Shown: positions 7,357 through 16,362 of the stretch, one piece after another
How the letters are laid out: each line of letters begins with the position of its first letter
How positions within the stretch are numbered: position 1 is the first letter of the stretch
Assembly: GCA_965246915.1 (NCBI GenBank)
Contig: CBDFGB010000017.1
Coordinates: forward strand, 1 to 64,000
DNA from: CAVRQM01 sp965246915
GTDB lineage: Bacteria > Pseudomonadota > Alphaproteobacteria > Acetobacterales > Acetobacteraceae
Length of the DNA stretch: 64,000 bases
Direction: 5' to 3'
Notes under the pieces: generated by a model
What the model saw: only the letters and a program-made list of their open reading frames with translations
What the model was told of the DNA's origin: nothing
Databases searched by the model: none
Made by a program: the position numbers and the translations under genes

Positions 7357-9381
7357 TCAGCGCTTCTTCGCGGGCGGGGGCGTGCCGGCACTGGCCGCGG
7401 TCGGGCGCTTGCCGTTGGCCTTCACAACCGCGGCGCAGGCGTTGGCATTCGCGTCCCCGGTGCCGAATTGGACCGTGGGGAGCAGCGCGCCCAGCGGGGT
7501 GAGCAAAACGCCGAGGGCCACCGCGGCACCGGTTCGCGCGCCGAGTTCGCCGACGTTGGGCATGATGCTCGGCTTCTTCAGCGTCCCGCCGATACCGATG
7601 TCGGTCGGCAGCGAGCCGACGCTCAGATGCCGCGATTCCGTGCGCAGGCGGTAGTTCAATGCCTCGCGCACCAGATCGAGGCTGCCGTCGACCGTCACGT
7701 CGGCTTCGCTGGTGACGATCAGCAGGGTCTTCGTGTCGAGCTTGCCGTTTTGGAGCGCCAGGTCGGCCACGAAACATTCGAGCTGCGCTCGGTCCGGCAA
7801 GCCCAGCGCCGAAAGCAGCGCGTTGCCGAACTGCAGTCCCGACAGGTTGATGATGAGCGCGGAGAGATTGCCACCCGCCAGCATCAGGCGAACCGAGCCG
7901 TCGCCGCGGGTGACCAGCGACGCCACTGAGTTGCCCGTCGAATCGAGTTGCGCGCGGCCGCCGAGAAGGCCCGCCCCCTTCACGACGCCCGTCGAGACGA
8001 GCATCCGCCCCACATCCACGCGGTCGAATTTTATGTCGGAAGTCAGATGAAACTGCTCGTCGCTGGATGGCGCCAGCGTCAGGTCTCCGGCGATCGTCCC
8101 GCGTCCGACGCCGAGGGTGACGGGGTGCAGGCGGATCGTGCCGTCCTCGATATCGAGGACGGCCGCGAACGAGTCGAACGGAATGCCCTTTCCGACGATC
8201 GCGTCGCCCTTGTAGCGCACATGGAAATCAGCGGCCTTGATCGTCGGCACGCTGATCTTGCGGGTCGGCAGGAATTGTGAACTGGCCGCCGCCCGCGCCA
8301 CCTGCTCCTTCTGTTCCGGCGTTTGGCCCGGCGTGGCCGCACGCCCCGGCTCGGAACCCACGAACCCACCGAGGTCGGCCAGGTCGATGCGGCGGCTTTG
8401 CAGATCCATGTCGATGACGGGGCGCCCGCTCGTTGGGTCAACGGCGATCACGCCGGCGAGGTCGGACGACCCGACCTTGCCTTGAAACTCGCTCAAGCGG
8501 ATTTTCCGGTCGGCGTAGTCGAGCTTTCCCGCAAGGTCGAAGTTGGGTGTGCGCGGCAGCGGAAAGCCCAAAAGCGGGCCGAGCAGCGACATGTCGGGGC
8601 CGATGAGTTTCAGGGTGACATTGGTGCCTTTGAAATGCAGCGGATCCTCGACGGTGCCCGACAGATCGAGCCGCGTCGGACCGTTGGCGACATGCGCCTC
8701 GATCGGATACGGGCTCGCCGCGTCACGCAGCGACAGCAACGCGCCGCCGATCGCCTCGCCGGTGATCGGCTGGCCCGCGTAGGTCCCGTCAGCAGTCGCA
8801 ACGATCTGGTCCTTGCCGCCCTCGGGGCCTTGCCGCGTCTCGATCGCGATCTTGAAATCGGCCTTCAGCCTGGGATCCACGACATGCACGTGGCCGTCGC
8901 GGATCATCACCTGGCCGAGCTTCACGCTCGGACCGTTTGAGTTGGACGACGAGCCGACATCCAACGCATAGCTGGTCCGCCCGTCTTCGAGCCGGATCGC
9001 GTTGGCGTCCGGCCGGTCCACCTCGATGCGCGTCAGTACGATTTCGCGGCCGCGGAAATAGGCCACCGCGTCGGCGGTGACCGCCAAGCGGTCGACATGG
9101 GCGAAATAGGAGGTCTCGGCAAACCCGTCGGGATTGGCGATCTCGATGTCGTCGAGGATGGCGGTGGGCGTTCGGGAAAGGCGCAGGTCGAAATGGCCGA
9201 GCGTGACCTTGCGGCCGATGGCCGCGGAGGCTCGGGCCTCGACCAGCGGGCGGAACCAGTTCCAGTCCCACAACAACACGAGCGCCACGATCGCGGCAAG
9301 GACAGCGCCGACGATCCACGGCCAGATCCGCCGGCGGGATTTCGGGCGCGCGGCCCGGCCGGCGGTGTCCGCGATGCTCAT
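7357..9381 (-). CDS. AsmA-family protein
   Basis: This 674-residue AsmA/YhjG-type protein has an N-terminal membrane anchor at about residues 19-43 (RRIWPWIVGAVLAAIVALVL) and a large periplasmic beta-rich domain. AsmA proteins are long lipid-transfer-like bridges proposed to move phospholipids between the membranes. AsmA features include ARASAAIGRKVTLGHFDLRL near the start, the DGHVHVVDPRLKADF region and the conserved C-terminal block with DGSLDLVREALNYRLRTES. It ends in a basic proline-rich tail. The ATG start is clear. The following gene on the same strand may be co-transcribed. Confidence 0.9.
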   Translation of the reverse strand: MSIADTAGRAARPKSRRRIWPWIVGAVLAAIVALVLLWDWNWFRPLVEARASAAIGRKVTLGHFDLRLSRTPTAILDDIEIANPDGFAETSYFAHVDRLAVTADAVAYFRGREIVLTRIEVDRPDANAIRLEDGRTSYALDVGSSSNSNGPSVKLGQVMIRDGHVHVVDPRLKADFKIAIETRQGPEGGKDQIVATADGTYAGQPITGEAIGGALLSLRDAASPYPIEAHVANGPTRLDLSGTVEDPLHFKGTNVTLKLIGPDMSLLGPLLGFPLPRTPNFDLAGKLDYADRKIRLSEFQGKVGSSDLAGVIAVDPTSGRPVIDMDLQSRRIDLADLGGFVGSEPGRAATPGQTPEQKEQVARAAASSQFLPTRKISVPTIKAADFHVRYKGDAIVGKGIPFDSFAAVLDIEDGTIRLHPVTLGVGRGTIAGDLTLAPSSDEQFHLTSDIKFDRVDVGRMLVSTGVVKGAGLLGGRAQLDSTGNSVASLVTRGDGSVRLMLAGGNLSALIINLSGLQFGNALLSALGLPDRAQLECFVADLALQNGKLDTKTLLIVTSEADVTVDGSLDLVREALNYRLRTESRHLSVGSLPTDIGIGGTLKKPSIMPNVGELGARTGAAVALGVLLTPLGALLPTVQFGTGDANANACAAVVKANGKRPTAASAGTPPPAKKR

Positions 9382-9458
9382 GACGAGGCAACGCCTCGAT
9401 ACGCGGCCGGGTTGCGCCGTGGCAAAGCGGCCGGTCTCGGCGATGACCGCAGGGACGC

Positions 9459-10949
9459 TTACTCCGCACTCTCAGGCTGCAGGACCGTGCCGCCCCATTC
9501 GCGCACCACCTCGGCCCGTGCGCCGCGCCGACCGGCCGGGTCGATCAATAGCTCCGGTCGCAAGGTGCGCAGCAGTTCAGTGGGCGAGTCGCTGTCCTCC
9601 AGAACCACCAGGTCGACACAGGCCAGGGCCGCCAGAGCGGCCGCCCGCGCCGCCTGCGGTTCCGCCCCGGACACGGCGTGCGACAGCCCGACGACGAGCC
9701 GGTCGCAGGCCGCTCGCGCCTGCTCCAGCAGTCGCAAATCGCCCTCGTTCAGCGCCTCGAACGCGCCATGCGCGAACCCGGTGCGCCAGCCGGCGCGACG
9801 CCACCGCTCGACCCTCTCGGCGGCGGCCTCGCGCGTGGCGATTTTTCGCGTCGCGGTCTGCGGGTTGAGCGCCGAGAGCAAATCCGCCTCACGCACCACG
9901 GCGGTGCCGACCCGGCCGACCACGATCGAGGCCGCGAGCGCCGCCAGACGTACCCCGACCTCGAGACGGATGCCGGCGGCGAGCGAGGCCCCGATCACCG
10001 CGAGGATGGTGTCGCCGGCGCCGGAGATGTCGAACAGCTCGGTGGCCGGCGCGCGCAGATGCAGCGGCGGCGCATCGGGGCGCACCAGCGACAGCCCGTG
10101 GCCCTTGCGCAGCACGACGATCGCGCCGAACCCATGCGCGCGGCAAAGCGCCTCGCCGCCACTGGCCACGTTCGCATCGGTCTCGCGCTCCAGCCCCGCC
10201 TCGCGCGCGACGTTGCGCCAGGGGGTCGCCATGACCGTGAGCCCCGCATACCGGTGGAACGCGCCGCCGCCGACACCGGCGATGACCGGCCGGCCGGCCT
10301 GCCGCGCCGCCTCGATGATCTGCGCCGGCACGTCGCCGTCGAGCACGCCCTTGCCGTAGTCGGACAGCACGGTGACCGACGTGGCGGGGATCGCGTCCCG
10401 GGCGATCCGCACCAGCCGTTCCACGAGCTTGGGGTGCACTCGCTCGCGGTCGTCCTGATCGGTGCGCAGCATCTGCTGGCCCTGCGAGAAGAACCGGGTC
10501 TTCAGCGTCGTGGTGCGGCCGCCCTGCACCAGCAGCCACGGCTCGACGCCGGGCTGCGAGCCGATCAAGCCGGTCAGATCGGAGCCCGCCTGATCGTCGC
10601 CGACCAGGGAGACGAAGGCGACAGCCGCGCCGAGCGCGCCGAGGTTGCGCACCACGTTGGCCGCCCCGCCCGGCACCGCGAGTTCGCGTTGCACCGCAAG
10701 GACCGGCACCGGTGCCTCGGCGTTGAGGCGTTCGACCTCGCCGTAGATCGTACGGTCGAGCATCGCGTCCCCGACCACCAGAAGGGCCGCGCGGGCCAGC
10801 CGGCCGACCGCCTCGACAAGTTCGCGATCCTCGCCGCCGGGGCCGGTCGGCTCGCGCGCGACGGCGTCGTGGCCCGGAGGCTCGATGCTGACAGTCCGGG
10901 TCTCGAAGGACTCGGGGTGGCCGGGCGAGGCCGGCGCATGCTCTTGCAT
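9459..10949 (-). CDS. Diverged HldE-like protein (ribokinase-type kinase plus degenerate nucleotidyltransferase)
   Basis: HldE makes ADP-heptose for lipopolysaccharide core, using an N-terminal heptose-7-phosphate kinase and a C-terminal adenylyltransferase. This 496-residue protein has that architecture. The PfkB-like domain (about residues 45-365) keeps the glycine-rich PGGAANVVRNLGALG and the catalytic SGAGDT at 309-314. The kinase substrate loop, usually DPKG, reads GVGG (225-228). In the C-terminal domain (about 385-496) the nucleotide-binding HxGH motif reads NEGD (401-404), and the terminal STT-like segment is missing. The transferase half is therefore probably inactive as an adenylyltransferase. 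Either the true enzymes are elsewhere, or this paralogue has another role. The start ATG at 10949 is divergent from the EAL-like gene. Confidence 0.78.
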   Translation of the reverse strand: MQEHAPASPGHPESFETRTVSIEPPGHDAVAREPTGPGGEDRELVEAVGRLARAALLVVGDAMLDRTIYGEVERLNAEAPVPVLAVQRELAVPGGAANVVRNLGALGAAVAFVSLVGDDQAGSDLTGLIGSQPGVEPWLLVQGGRTTTLKTRFFSQGQQMLRTDQDDRERVHPKLVERLVRIARDAIPATSVTVLSDYGKGVLDGDVPAQIIEAARQAGRPVIAGVGGGAFHRYAGLTVMATPWRNVAREAGLERETDANVASGGEALCRAHGFGAIVVLRKGHGLSLVRPDAPPLHLRAPATELFDISGAGDTILAVIGASLAAGIRLEVGVRLAALAASIVVGRVGTAVVREADLLSALNPQTATRKIATREAAAERVERWRRAGWRTGFAHGAFEALNEGDLRLLEQARAACDRLVVGLSHAVSGAEPQAARAAALAALACVDLVVLEDSDSPTELLRTLRPELLIDPAGRRGARAEVVREWGGTVLQPESAE

Positions 10950-11055
10950 CGGTCATGGCGTAGCGAAGCCGGACGCCGCGGACAAGGAACGTCTGCATTC
11001 ACGCGGTGGTAATCCGCGCGCGGTGATCGTGTCAGGGTCAGACGAAGGATCGAAG

Positions 11056-12462
11056 ATGGCGGGCGGGGCCGACCACCTGCTGCTGGACTCCGTGCGGCGA
11101 AGACTGCGCCAGCCGGCCGGCTGGGTCGCCGTCGTGCTGCATCTGTCGCGTCTCACGCCGCCCGCGCCGCGGCCGCATCACCGGCGCATCGCCCGCGTGC
11201 TGATGGAGGACGCGGCGCGACGGCATGACGGGACGGTCTTCGCGCTGGTCAACGGCGACCTGCTGCTGTTGTCGCGCATGGGCGACGAACGCCGTCCGGC
11301 GGGCACACTGCGGGTCGCCTCGCCGCAGGCCCTGCCGGGCGTGTTGGCCCGGCTGATGCGGGCCGATGTACCCGAACCGCGGGAGCTGGTGAGCCTGTGG
11401 CCGCTCGAGACATCCGGAGATGTGATCATGGCATATGCGATGGAGAGGGTGGCGACCGCCGGGACGCTGCAGGCGGCACCCGCGGACCCCCGCTCGCCGC
11501 CCGGCGGCCCCGGCGCCGGCGGCGGGATCGATCTGATCGCCGCCACGCTGGCGGGGCCGGACGCCGCGAGCCTGCTGCGGCGACAGGTGGCGGTGCGGGT
11601 GAGCGACGAGGGCGTGCTGCCGCTGTTTCGCGAAGTCCGGTTTTCGATGGCCGCGCTCGAGGGGCGGCTCTCGGCGGCCACCCGCGCGGAGTCCGACCCT
11701 TATGTGTTCCGCCACCTCGCCGAGCGCCTGGATCACCGCCTGATCGCCCTGGTCCAGCAGGCGCTGAGCCGTGAGGCGCCCGGCCATGAGGCTCTCGACC
11801 CCAGCCTGGCCGGCGCACCGCGGCTGCATCTGAATCTGACGTTGGCGAGCCTGCGCTCCGAGGCGTTCGCGCGGCTTGCCGAACAGCTGCTGGGTCGCGG
11901 CCTCTCGCTCGGCGTCGAGCTGTCGGTGCTGGAGGCGTGCGCCGATCCCGATCGCTACGAACAGGCCTGCACCGCGCTGCGGCGGCTCGAGATGGTGCTC
12001 GTGCTCGACGGCGTGTCGCCACAGACTCTGCGGCTGGCCCGAATCGCCGCGCTCGAGCCGGATTTCGTGAAGCTGTCCTGGTCGCCGCGCATGGCCGAGT
12101 CGGCGACGACGACTCCGGGCGCCGAGCAGCGCCTGATCGAAGACCTCGGGGCCGAGCGGGTGATCCTGCACCACGCCGAGACCGAGGCCGCCCTGCGCTG
12201 GGGACTCGAGCATGGCATCCGGCGGTTCCAAGGCCGCCATGTCGACGCCATGCTGGGCGCGTTGCGGCTGTCGGCGTGCGGGTTCGCGCGCGGCTGCACG
12301 TTGCAGCAATGCATCGGGCGGGCGGCCTCGACCGAGGCAGCGAGCCGGCGCGACTGCCGCAATCCCGAATTGCTCGACGCGGCGGCTCCGGGCCCGCGCG
12401 CCGTCGTGCCGACATCGGTGGCGGCAACCTCGCGGGTCGAGCCGGCGCACGTGGACGCGTGA
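11056..12462 (+). CDS. EAL-domain-like protein lacking catalytic residues
   Basis: This 468-residue protein has a C-terminal half aligning by pattern with EAL c-di-GMP phosphodiesterases (LHLNLTLASLRSEAF, LGVELSVLEACAD, ALEPDFVKLSW, GIRRFQGRHV). The metal-binding DDFG motif reads LDGVS and the KID lysine motif reads KLS, so catalysis is unlikely. The N-terminal portion (VAVVLHLSRLTPPAPRPHHRR, then FALVNGDLLLLSR) may be a degenerate sensor or GGDEF-like domain. The start ATG 11056 has AGGA five bases upstream. It overlaps the next gene, which has the same architecture, by four bases (GTGA). A scaffolding or c-di-GMP-independent role is inference. Confidence 0.68.
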   Translation: MAGGADHLLLDSVRRRLRQPAGWVAVVLHLSRLTPPAPRPHHRRIARVLMEDAARRHDGTVFALVNGDLLLLSRMGDERRPAGTLRVASPQALPGVLARLMRADVPEPRELVSLWPLETSGDVIMAYAMERVATAGTLQAAPADPRSPPGGPGAGGGIDLIAATLAGPDAASLLRRQVAVRVSDEGVLPLFREVRFSMAALEGRLSAATRAESDPYVFRHLAERLDHRLIALVQQALSREAPGHEALDPSLAGAPRLHLNLTLASLRSEAFARLAEQLLGRGLSLGVELSVLEACADPDRYEQACTALRRLEMVLVLDGVSPQTLRLARIAALEPDFVKLSWSPRMAESATTTPGAEQRLIEDLGAERVILHHAETEAALRWGLEHGIRRFQGRHVDAMLGALRLSACGFARGCTLQQCIGRAASTEAASRRDCRNPELLDAAAPGPRAVVPTSVAATSRVEPAHVDA

Positions 12463-13643
12463 TCACGGCACTGCGGCGACGGACGCGCGAGATGGCCGCG
12501 GGAGCGTCCGGCCATGACGACGCGCGCGAGCTGGCGCGGCTGGTCGGCGAGTGCACCGCCGCCTCGATCGGCCGTTCCGCCCTGGCGCTGCGGCTGTCGC
12601 GGCTGCCGCGTGACCGGGCCGAGCCGCATCATCTGCGGTTGGCGCGCGCGGCCCTCGACCCGCTGCTTGCGGCGGATCGCGCCCGCCTGTTCTCGCTCGA
12701 CAACCACGATATCGTGGTCGTCTGGAAAGGCGACGCGAGCGCCGCGGTGGCTGCGTGCCGTCGCGAAATCGCGCATCTGTTCGCCGACGATACGACCGAG
12801 CGGAGCGCGTCCGAGCTGGGCGCGCCACCGCCGGGCGATCTGGTCCAGAGCCTGACGCTGCCGGACGAGGGGCGCGCCATGCTCGCGATCGTCGAGGAAA
12901 GCCTCGCCCCCCACGCGGATAGCGGGACGGTCGAGGAGCCGCCGGCCCCCCCGCTCGATCTCGCGCGCCTGGCCATGCTCGAGCTTTCATTGCAGCAGGC
13001 CGATCTGGCGCGGTTCGCGCGAAGGCGGCCGGTCTGCGCGGCCACCCCGCAAGGCGGCTTCGACGTGGCGTGGGAGAAGCGCTTCCTGTCGATCGAGGAA
13101 CTCACCGCGGCCCTGCTGCCCGACCGATCCGTGCGGGCCGATCCCTGGCTGTTCCGGAGGCTGACCCGCACGCTCGACCGTCGCATGCTGGTGTTGCTGT
13201 CGCATCCGGAGGAGCTGCGCCGGGCCGGACCGTTCAGCCTGAACCTCAATGTCACGAGTATCCTGTCGGCGGAATTCCTCCGCTTCGACGCGGCCTTGCC
13301 GGCACGGCTGCGAGGCGAGGTCGTGCTCGAGCTGTCGCCGCCCGACGTGATGGCCGACCCGTCGGCGTTCCAGTTCGCGCGCGAGTTCGCACGGGTGCGT
13401 GGCTACGGTCTTCTGCTGCGCGGCCTGACCCCGATCCTGCTGCGGATGTTCGCGCGCGAGGCGCTGGGCGTGCAGTTCCTGCAGCTGCGCTGGACCGCCG
13501 ATCTGGTCGCCCGACCGGCGCCGCTGGCGGACGCCGATCCGTCCTGCGTGGTGCTCGGGCGGGCCGACACGCCGGCGGCGATCGGTTGGGGGCGGTCGCA
13601 GGGCATCCGCCATTTCCGGGGGCTCGCCGCGCAGCCGACCTAG
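12459..13643 (+). CDS. Second degenerate EAL-like protein, translationally coupled
   Basis: This 394-residue protein shares its layout with the preceding gene. The N-terminal part contains ALRLSRLPRDRAEPHHLRLA and FSLDNHDIVVVWKGD, parallel to the neighbour's HLSRLTPPAPRPHHRR and FALVNGDLLLL. The C-terminal part has EAL-fold strands (FSLNLNVTSILSAEFL, VVLELSPPDVMAD, SQGIRHFRG). No canonical EAL, DDFG or KID residues remain. GTG at 12459 overlaps the upstream stop; ATG at 12492 is an alternative. The pair looks like an old tandem duplication that now works as two partner proteins, possibly a heterodimer, which is inference. Confidence 0.62.
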   Translation: MITALRRRTREMAAGASGHDDARELARLVGECTAASIGRSALALRLSRLPRDRAEPHHLRLARAALDPLLAADRARLFSLDNHDIVVVWKGDASAAVAACRREIAHLFADDTTERSASELGAPPPGDLVQSLTLPDEGRAMLAIVEESLAPHADSGTVEEPPAPPLDLARLAMLELSLQQADLARFARRRPVCAATPQGGFDVAWEKRFLSIEELTAALLPDRSVRADPWLFRRLTRTLDRRMLVLLSHPEELRRAGPFSLNLNVTSILSAEFLRFDAALPARLRGEVVLELSPPDVMADPSAFQFAREFARVRGYGLLLRGLTPILLRMFAREALGVQFLQLRWTADLVARPAPLADADPSCVVLGRADTPAAIGWGRSQGIRHFRGLAAQPT

Positions 13644-13711
13644 GCAATCAGGTCATGCTGTCACGCAACATTGCCCTTGGCGCGGCCGGGCCGTCCGCCT
13701 ATCCCGGCACC

Positions 13712-14341
13712 ATGATGGAAACCCGTTTCTGGCTGATCCGCCACGCCATCGTGGAGGAAAACGCACGCAGCATGATCTACGGCGACAACGACGTGGAGCT
13801 TTGTCCCCACAACCTGGCGGCGCAGCGGCCGATGTATGCCGCCCTCGCCCGCCGCCTGCCGCAGCCGGGCCCCGACGTGACCTGGCTGGTGAGCCCGCTG
13901 TCGCGCACCCAGCGCACCGCCGCGGCGATTTTCGACGCCGGCTACCCGAAACAGGCGTGGACGGTGGTGCCGGAGCTGATCGAGCTCAGCTTCGGCCGCT
14001 GGCAGGGTCTGGTGCACGAGGCGCTGCCGGCCGAGTTGACGCTGCCGCCGCACGCGTTCTGGCCACTCGCCGGCGCCGAGCGGCCGCCCGGCGGGGAGAG
14101 CATGGAGGACGGCATCGCCCGCATGGGGCCGCTGATGGAGCGGCTGGCGCGAACCTACGAGGGGCGGGACGTGGTCACGGTGTGCCATGGCGGGGTGATC
14201 CGCGCCGCCGTGGCGCACGCGCTGCGGATCGGCGCCGACAACGCGCTGCATCTGTCGGTCGAGAATTTGTCGCTGACCCGGCTCGACCGGCTTTCCGGGG
14301 GCTGGCGGGTCGCCTGCGTCAACGAGCTGCCCGGCGTGTGA
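13712..14341 (+). CDS. Histidine phosphatase family protein
   Basis: This 209-residue phosphoglycerate-mutase-like phosphatase has catalytic histidine 1 in LIRHAIVEEN (the usual RHG reads RHA). The arginine motif follows in SPLSRTQRTA, a catalytic glutamate in ELSFGRWQG, and histidine 2 in VCHGGVIRAAV. All four core residues are present, so it should be active. The substrate (a phosphosugar, phosphoprotein or cobalamin/adenosyl intermediate) cannot be read. ATG at 13712 or 13715 gives a normal N-terminus. The gene is 68 bases after the EAL-like pair. Confidence 0.86.
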   Translation: MMETRFWLIRHAIVEENARSMIYGDNDVELCPHNLAAQRPMYAALARRLPQPGPDVTWLVSPLSRTQRTAAAIFDAGYPKQAWTVVPELIELSFGRWQGLVHEALPAELTLPPHAFWPLAGAERPPGGESMEDGIARMGPLMERLARTYEGRDVVTVCHGGVIRAAVAHALRIGADNALHLSVENLSLTRLDRLSGGWRVACVNELPGV

Positions 14342-14398
14342 CGGCAAGACCCACTCCTCACGGCCTCCTCTCCCGGCCCCTTCAGGTCGGCACGCCCT

Positions 14399-14662
14399 TC
14401 AGAGACCCTTCAGCAACGCCGTCGCGGCGAGAATGATCGCGACCCACGAGCAGAACCCGACAATGAGCCCGATGACGGTTCCGCGTGCCGACGCAAGCTC
14501 GTGGGTGTAGGCGTCCGCCACCGTATCGGGGGCGCGTCGACAGGTCTCCGCAGCAGCGGGCTGCGTCCGATCGCGCGACGCATGGCGTCGCATGGCCGTC
14601 GTCCAAGCCCATTTCCAGAATGTCATCGCAACGATCCACTGACGGAGCGGCGTGGACGCCAT
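14399..14662 (-). CDS. Small putative membrane protein
   Basis: This 87-residue open frame has a hydrophobic C-terminal helix (GTVIGLIVGFCSWVAIILAA) and an aromatic N-terminal stretch (VAMTFWKWAWTTAMRR). It is divergent from the LuxR-type regulator gene and convergent with the phosphatase gene. No family is recognised. The single clear membrane helix and the lack of a competing frame support it weakly. Confidence 0.42.
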   Translation of the reverse strand: MASTPLRQWIVAMTFWKWAWTTAMRRHASRDRTQPAAAETCRRAPDTVADAYTHELASARGTVIGLIVGFCSWVAIILAATALLKGL

Positions 14663-14742
14663 TCGTTTGGAGGGGGCTTCTTGAAACGAGCGCGTCTAAG
14701 CCGACATTCTCGTGTAACGACAGATCGTTGTGGACCCGCGCC

Positions 14743-15894
14743 ATGCCGCATGCCGTCTCGTCGAGCGAACAACTTTCAGCGCTGATCGAGCGGATTCACG
14801 ATGTGCCGCTGGCCGAACGAGGGTGGGAACCCGCCCTTGTCGCGATCGAACGCGCGTTCCAGGCGCGCTCGGCGACGTTCTTCCGTCAGGATGCGCAGGC
14901 GAGGTTGCTGGAATTTCAGTCGCAGGATCCGGGCGATCCGATCGCCCGTGACTATGGCGCGTACTACGGACAACTCGATCGGCTGCGCCCGGCCGTTTCG
15001 CAAGCGCCGGCGGGCACCGTCCTGACGCACGACATGGTCCACCCGTGGGCCGAATTTCAGAAGACCGAGATGTATGCCGACTTCGCAGTCCGGCATGACA
15101 CGCATCACTGTATCCAGGCCCGATTCGACGAAGGCGCGGGGCAGAGCGGCAGCTATATCGCGGTCAGCCGCAGCGACCGCGCCGGCGCGTTCGGCGCCGA
15201 AGACGTGCGCCTCACCGAACTCCTGCTGCCGCATCTGCGGACGGCCGCGCGCATGCGGACACGACTTGCGGCTGTCGAACTGCAACGCGATATGGCCGAC
15301 GCGGCACTGGACGAGCTGCGCTCGGCGATCTTTGTGACCGATTCGACGGGACGCATCCTGCTCGCCAACCGCGCCGCCGAGGACCTGCTCCGCGCCTCGG
15401 CCGCCGTGGGGGTCGCGCCCGGTCGCCGGCTTCGCGCCGCGCAGCCGTCCCAGACCGAGGCTTTGAGGCGGCTGATCGCTGCCGCCGCGATCCGAGGAGG
15501 TCGGGGCGGGGCGCTGCGACTGGACTGCGCCGAGGAGGGCTGGCTCGCCGTGTTCGCGAGTCCGCTGGGCGAACAGGGCGGCTGGGGGATTGATCGCGAG
15601 CCCGCCGCCATGCTGCTGATCGAGCAGCCTCAGATACCATCGCCGCTTGGCCTGGGTGTGCTGCGCGCGCTGTTCGGATTGACCCGCGCCGAGGCGGCGG
15701 TGGCCCGCCTGATCGCCCGGGGCGAGGGCGTGGACGCCGCCGCGCCGGCGCTCGGCGTCGCGCCCACGACGCTACGCTGGCATCTGCGCCGCGTGTTCGA
15801 AAAGACCGACACCCGCCGGCAGGCCGAACTGGCCCGCCTGCTCGCACGGCTGGAGTCTCTCGCGCCGGGACGTGGCGGCGGGCCGGAGGGCTGA
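14743..15894 (+). CDS. LuxR-type helix-turn-helix transcriptional regulator
   Basis: This 383-residue regulator has a C-terminal LuxR/GerE-type DNA-binding domain at about residues 305-370 (LTRAEAAVARLIARGEGVD, then ALGVAPTTLRWHLRRVFEKT). A PAS-like region (SAIFVTDSTGRILLANRAAE) lies in the middle and a GAF-like sensory part at the N-terminus. This composition is common in alphaproteobacterial LuxR proteins that do not sense acyl-homoserine lactones. The frame is open upstream, but ATG 14743 precedes the first domain-like sequence. It stands alone between divergent and convergent neighbours, so the target is unknown. Confidence 0.85.
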   Translation: MPHAVSSSEQLSALIERIHDVPLAERGWEPALVAIERAFQARSATFFRQDAQARLLEFQSQDPGDPIARDYGAYYGQLDRLRPAVSQAPAGTVLTHDMVHPWAEFQKTEMYADFAVRHDTHHCIQARFDEGAGQSGSYIAVSRSDRAGAFGAEDVRLTELLLPHLRTAARMRTRLAAVELQRDMADAALDELRSAIFVTDSTGRILLANRAAEDLLRASAAVGVAPGRRLRAAQPSQTEALRRLIAAAAIRGGRGGALRLDCAEEGWLAVFASPLGEQGGWGIDREPAAMLLIEQPQIPSPLGLGVLRALFGLTRAEAAVARLIARGEGVDAAAPALGVAPTTLRWHLRRVFEKTDTRRQAELARLLARLESLAPGRGGGPEG

Positions 15895-15899
15895 GTTCG

Positions 15900-16340
15900 T
15901 CAGCCCGCGGCCGGCCAGAACGCATCGTCCAGCGCCTGTTCAAACACCCACGGGCAGGCCCACGGAAACGTGTCGCGTGGCAGATCGGTCTCGCCCTCGG
16001 CCCGCAGCACCGCGTCGCCATAAGCGTCCGCCATCGCTTCGTCGCGCGACGCCGCCAGGCTCGGGTTGTCGCGCATGTGCCGGGCGATGCGACGTCGCTG
16101 CTCCTCGATCGTCAGCCGCAAGCTGGTGCCGCGACGCTCCGGCTGATGCGCCCATTTCAGCAAATGCAGCAGCAGCACCGCGAGCCGGTTGACCAGCTCG
16201 CGCTTTTCCGCGCGTCCCAACGTCTCGATTTCCTCGGCGATGTGGGCGATGTCGGCCTCCGCCACCCGGCCGGCGCGCAACAAGGCCGCCTGTTCGCTCG
16301 CCCAGGCGTGGAAATCGCGGTCGTAGGTCGCCCCGCTCAT
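15900..16340 (-). CDS. DUF29 family protein
   Basis: This 146-residue DUF29 protein shows the usual pattern: YDRDFHAWASEQAALLRAGR at the N-terminus, then DIAHIAEEIETLGRAEKREL, LLLHLLKWAHQPERR and a C-terminal FPWACPWVFEQALDDAFWP. The function of the family is unknown. ATG at 16340 starts the family-like sequence. The same frame stays open across the purC end and includes two 12-base repeats (see the repeat entry), so a slightly longer protein is possible. The stop is 5 bases from the convergent regulator gene. Confidence 0.86.
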   Translation of the reverse strand: MSGATYDRDFHAWASEQAALLRAGRVAEADIAHIAEEIETLGRAEKRELVNRLAVLLLHLLKWAHQPERRGTSLRLTIEEQRRRIARHMRDNPSLAASRDEAMADAYGDAVLRAEGETDLPRDTFPWACPWVFEQALDDAFWPAAG

Positions 16341-16362
16341 TGCCCCACCTATTGCCCCACCT
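16339..16362. repeat. Tandem 12-bp repeat between purC and the DUF29 gene
   Basis: ATTGCCCCACCT occurs twice head to tail, followed by a partial third copy (ATTGC). It spans the purC stop and the DUF29 start. On the minus strand it reads as in-frame GGTGGGGCAATA units. Its position between a stop and a start means a change in copy number would alter spacing. Confidence 0.8.
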
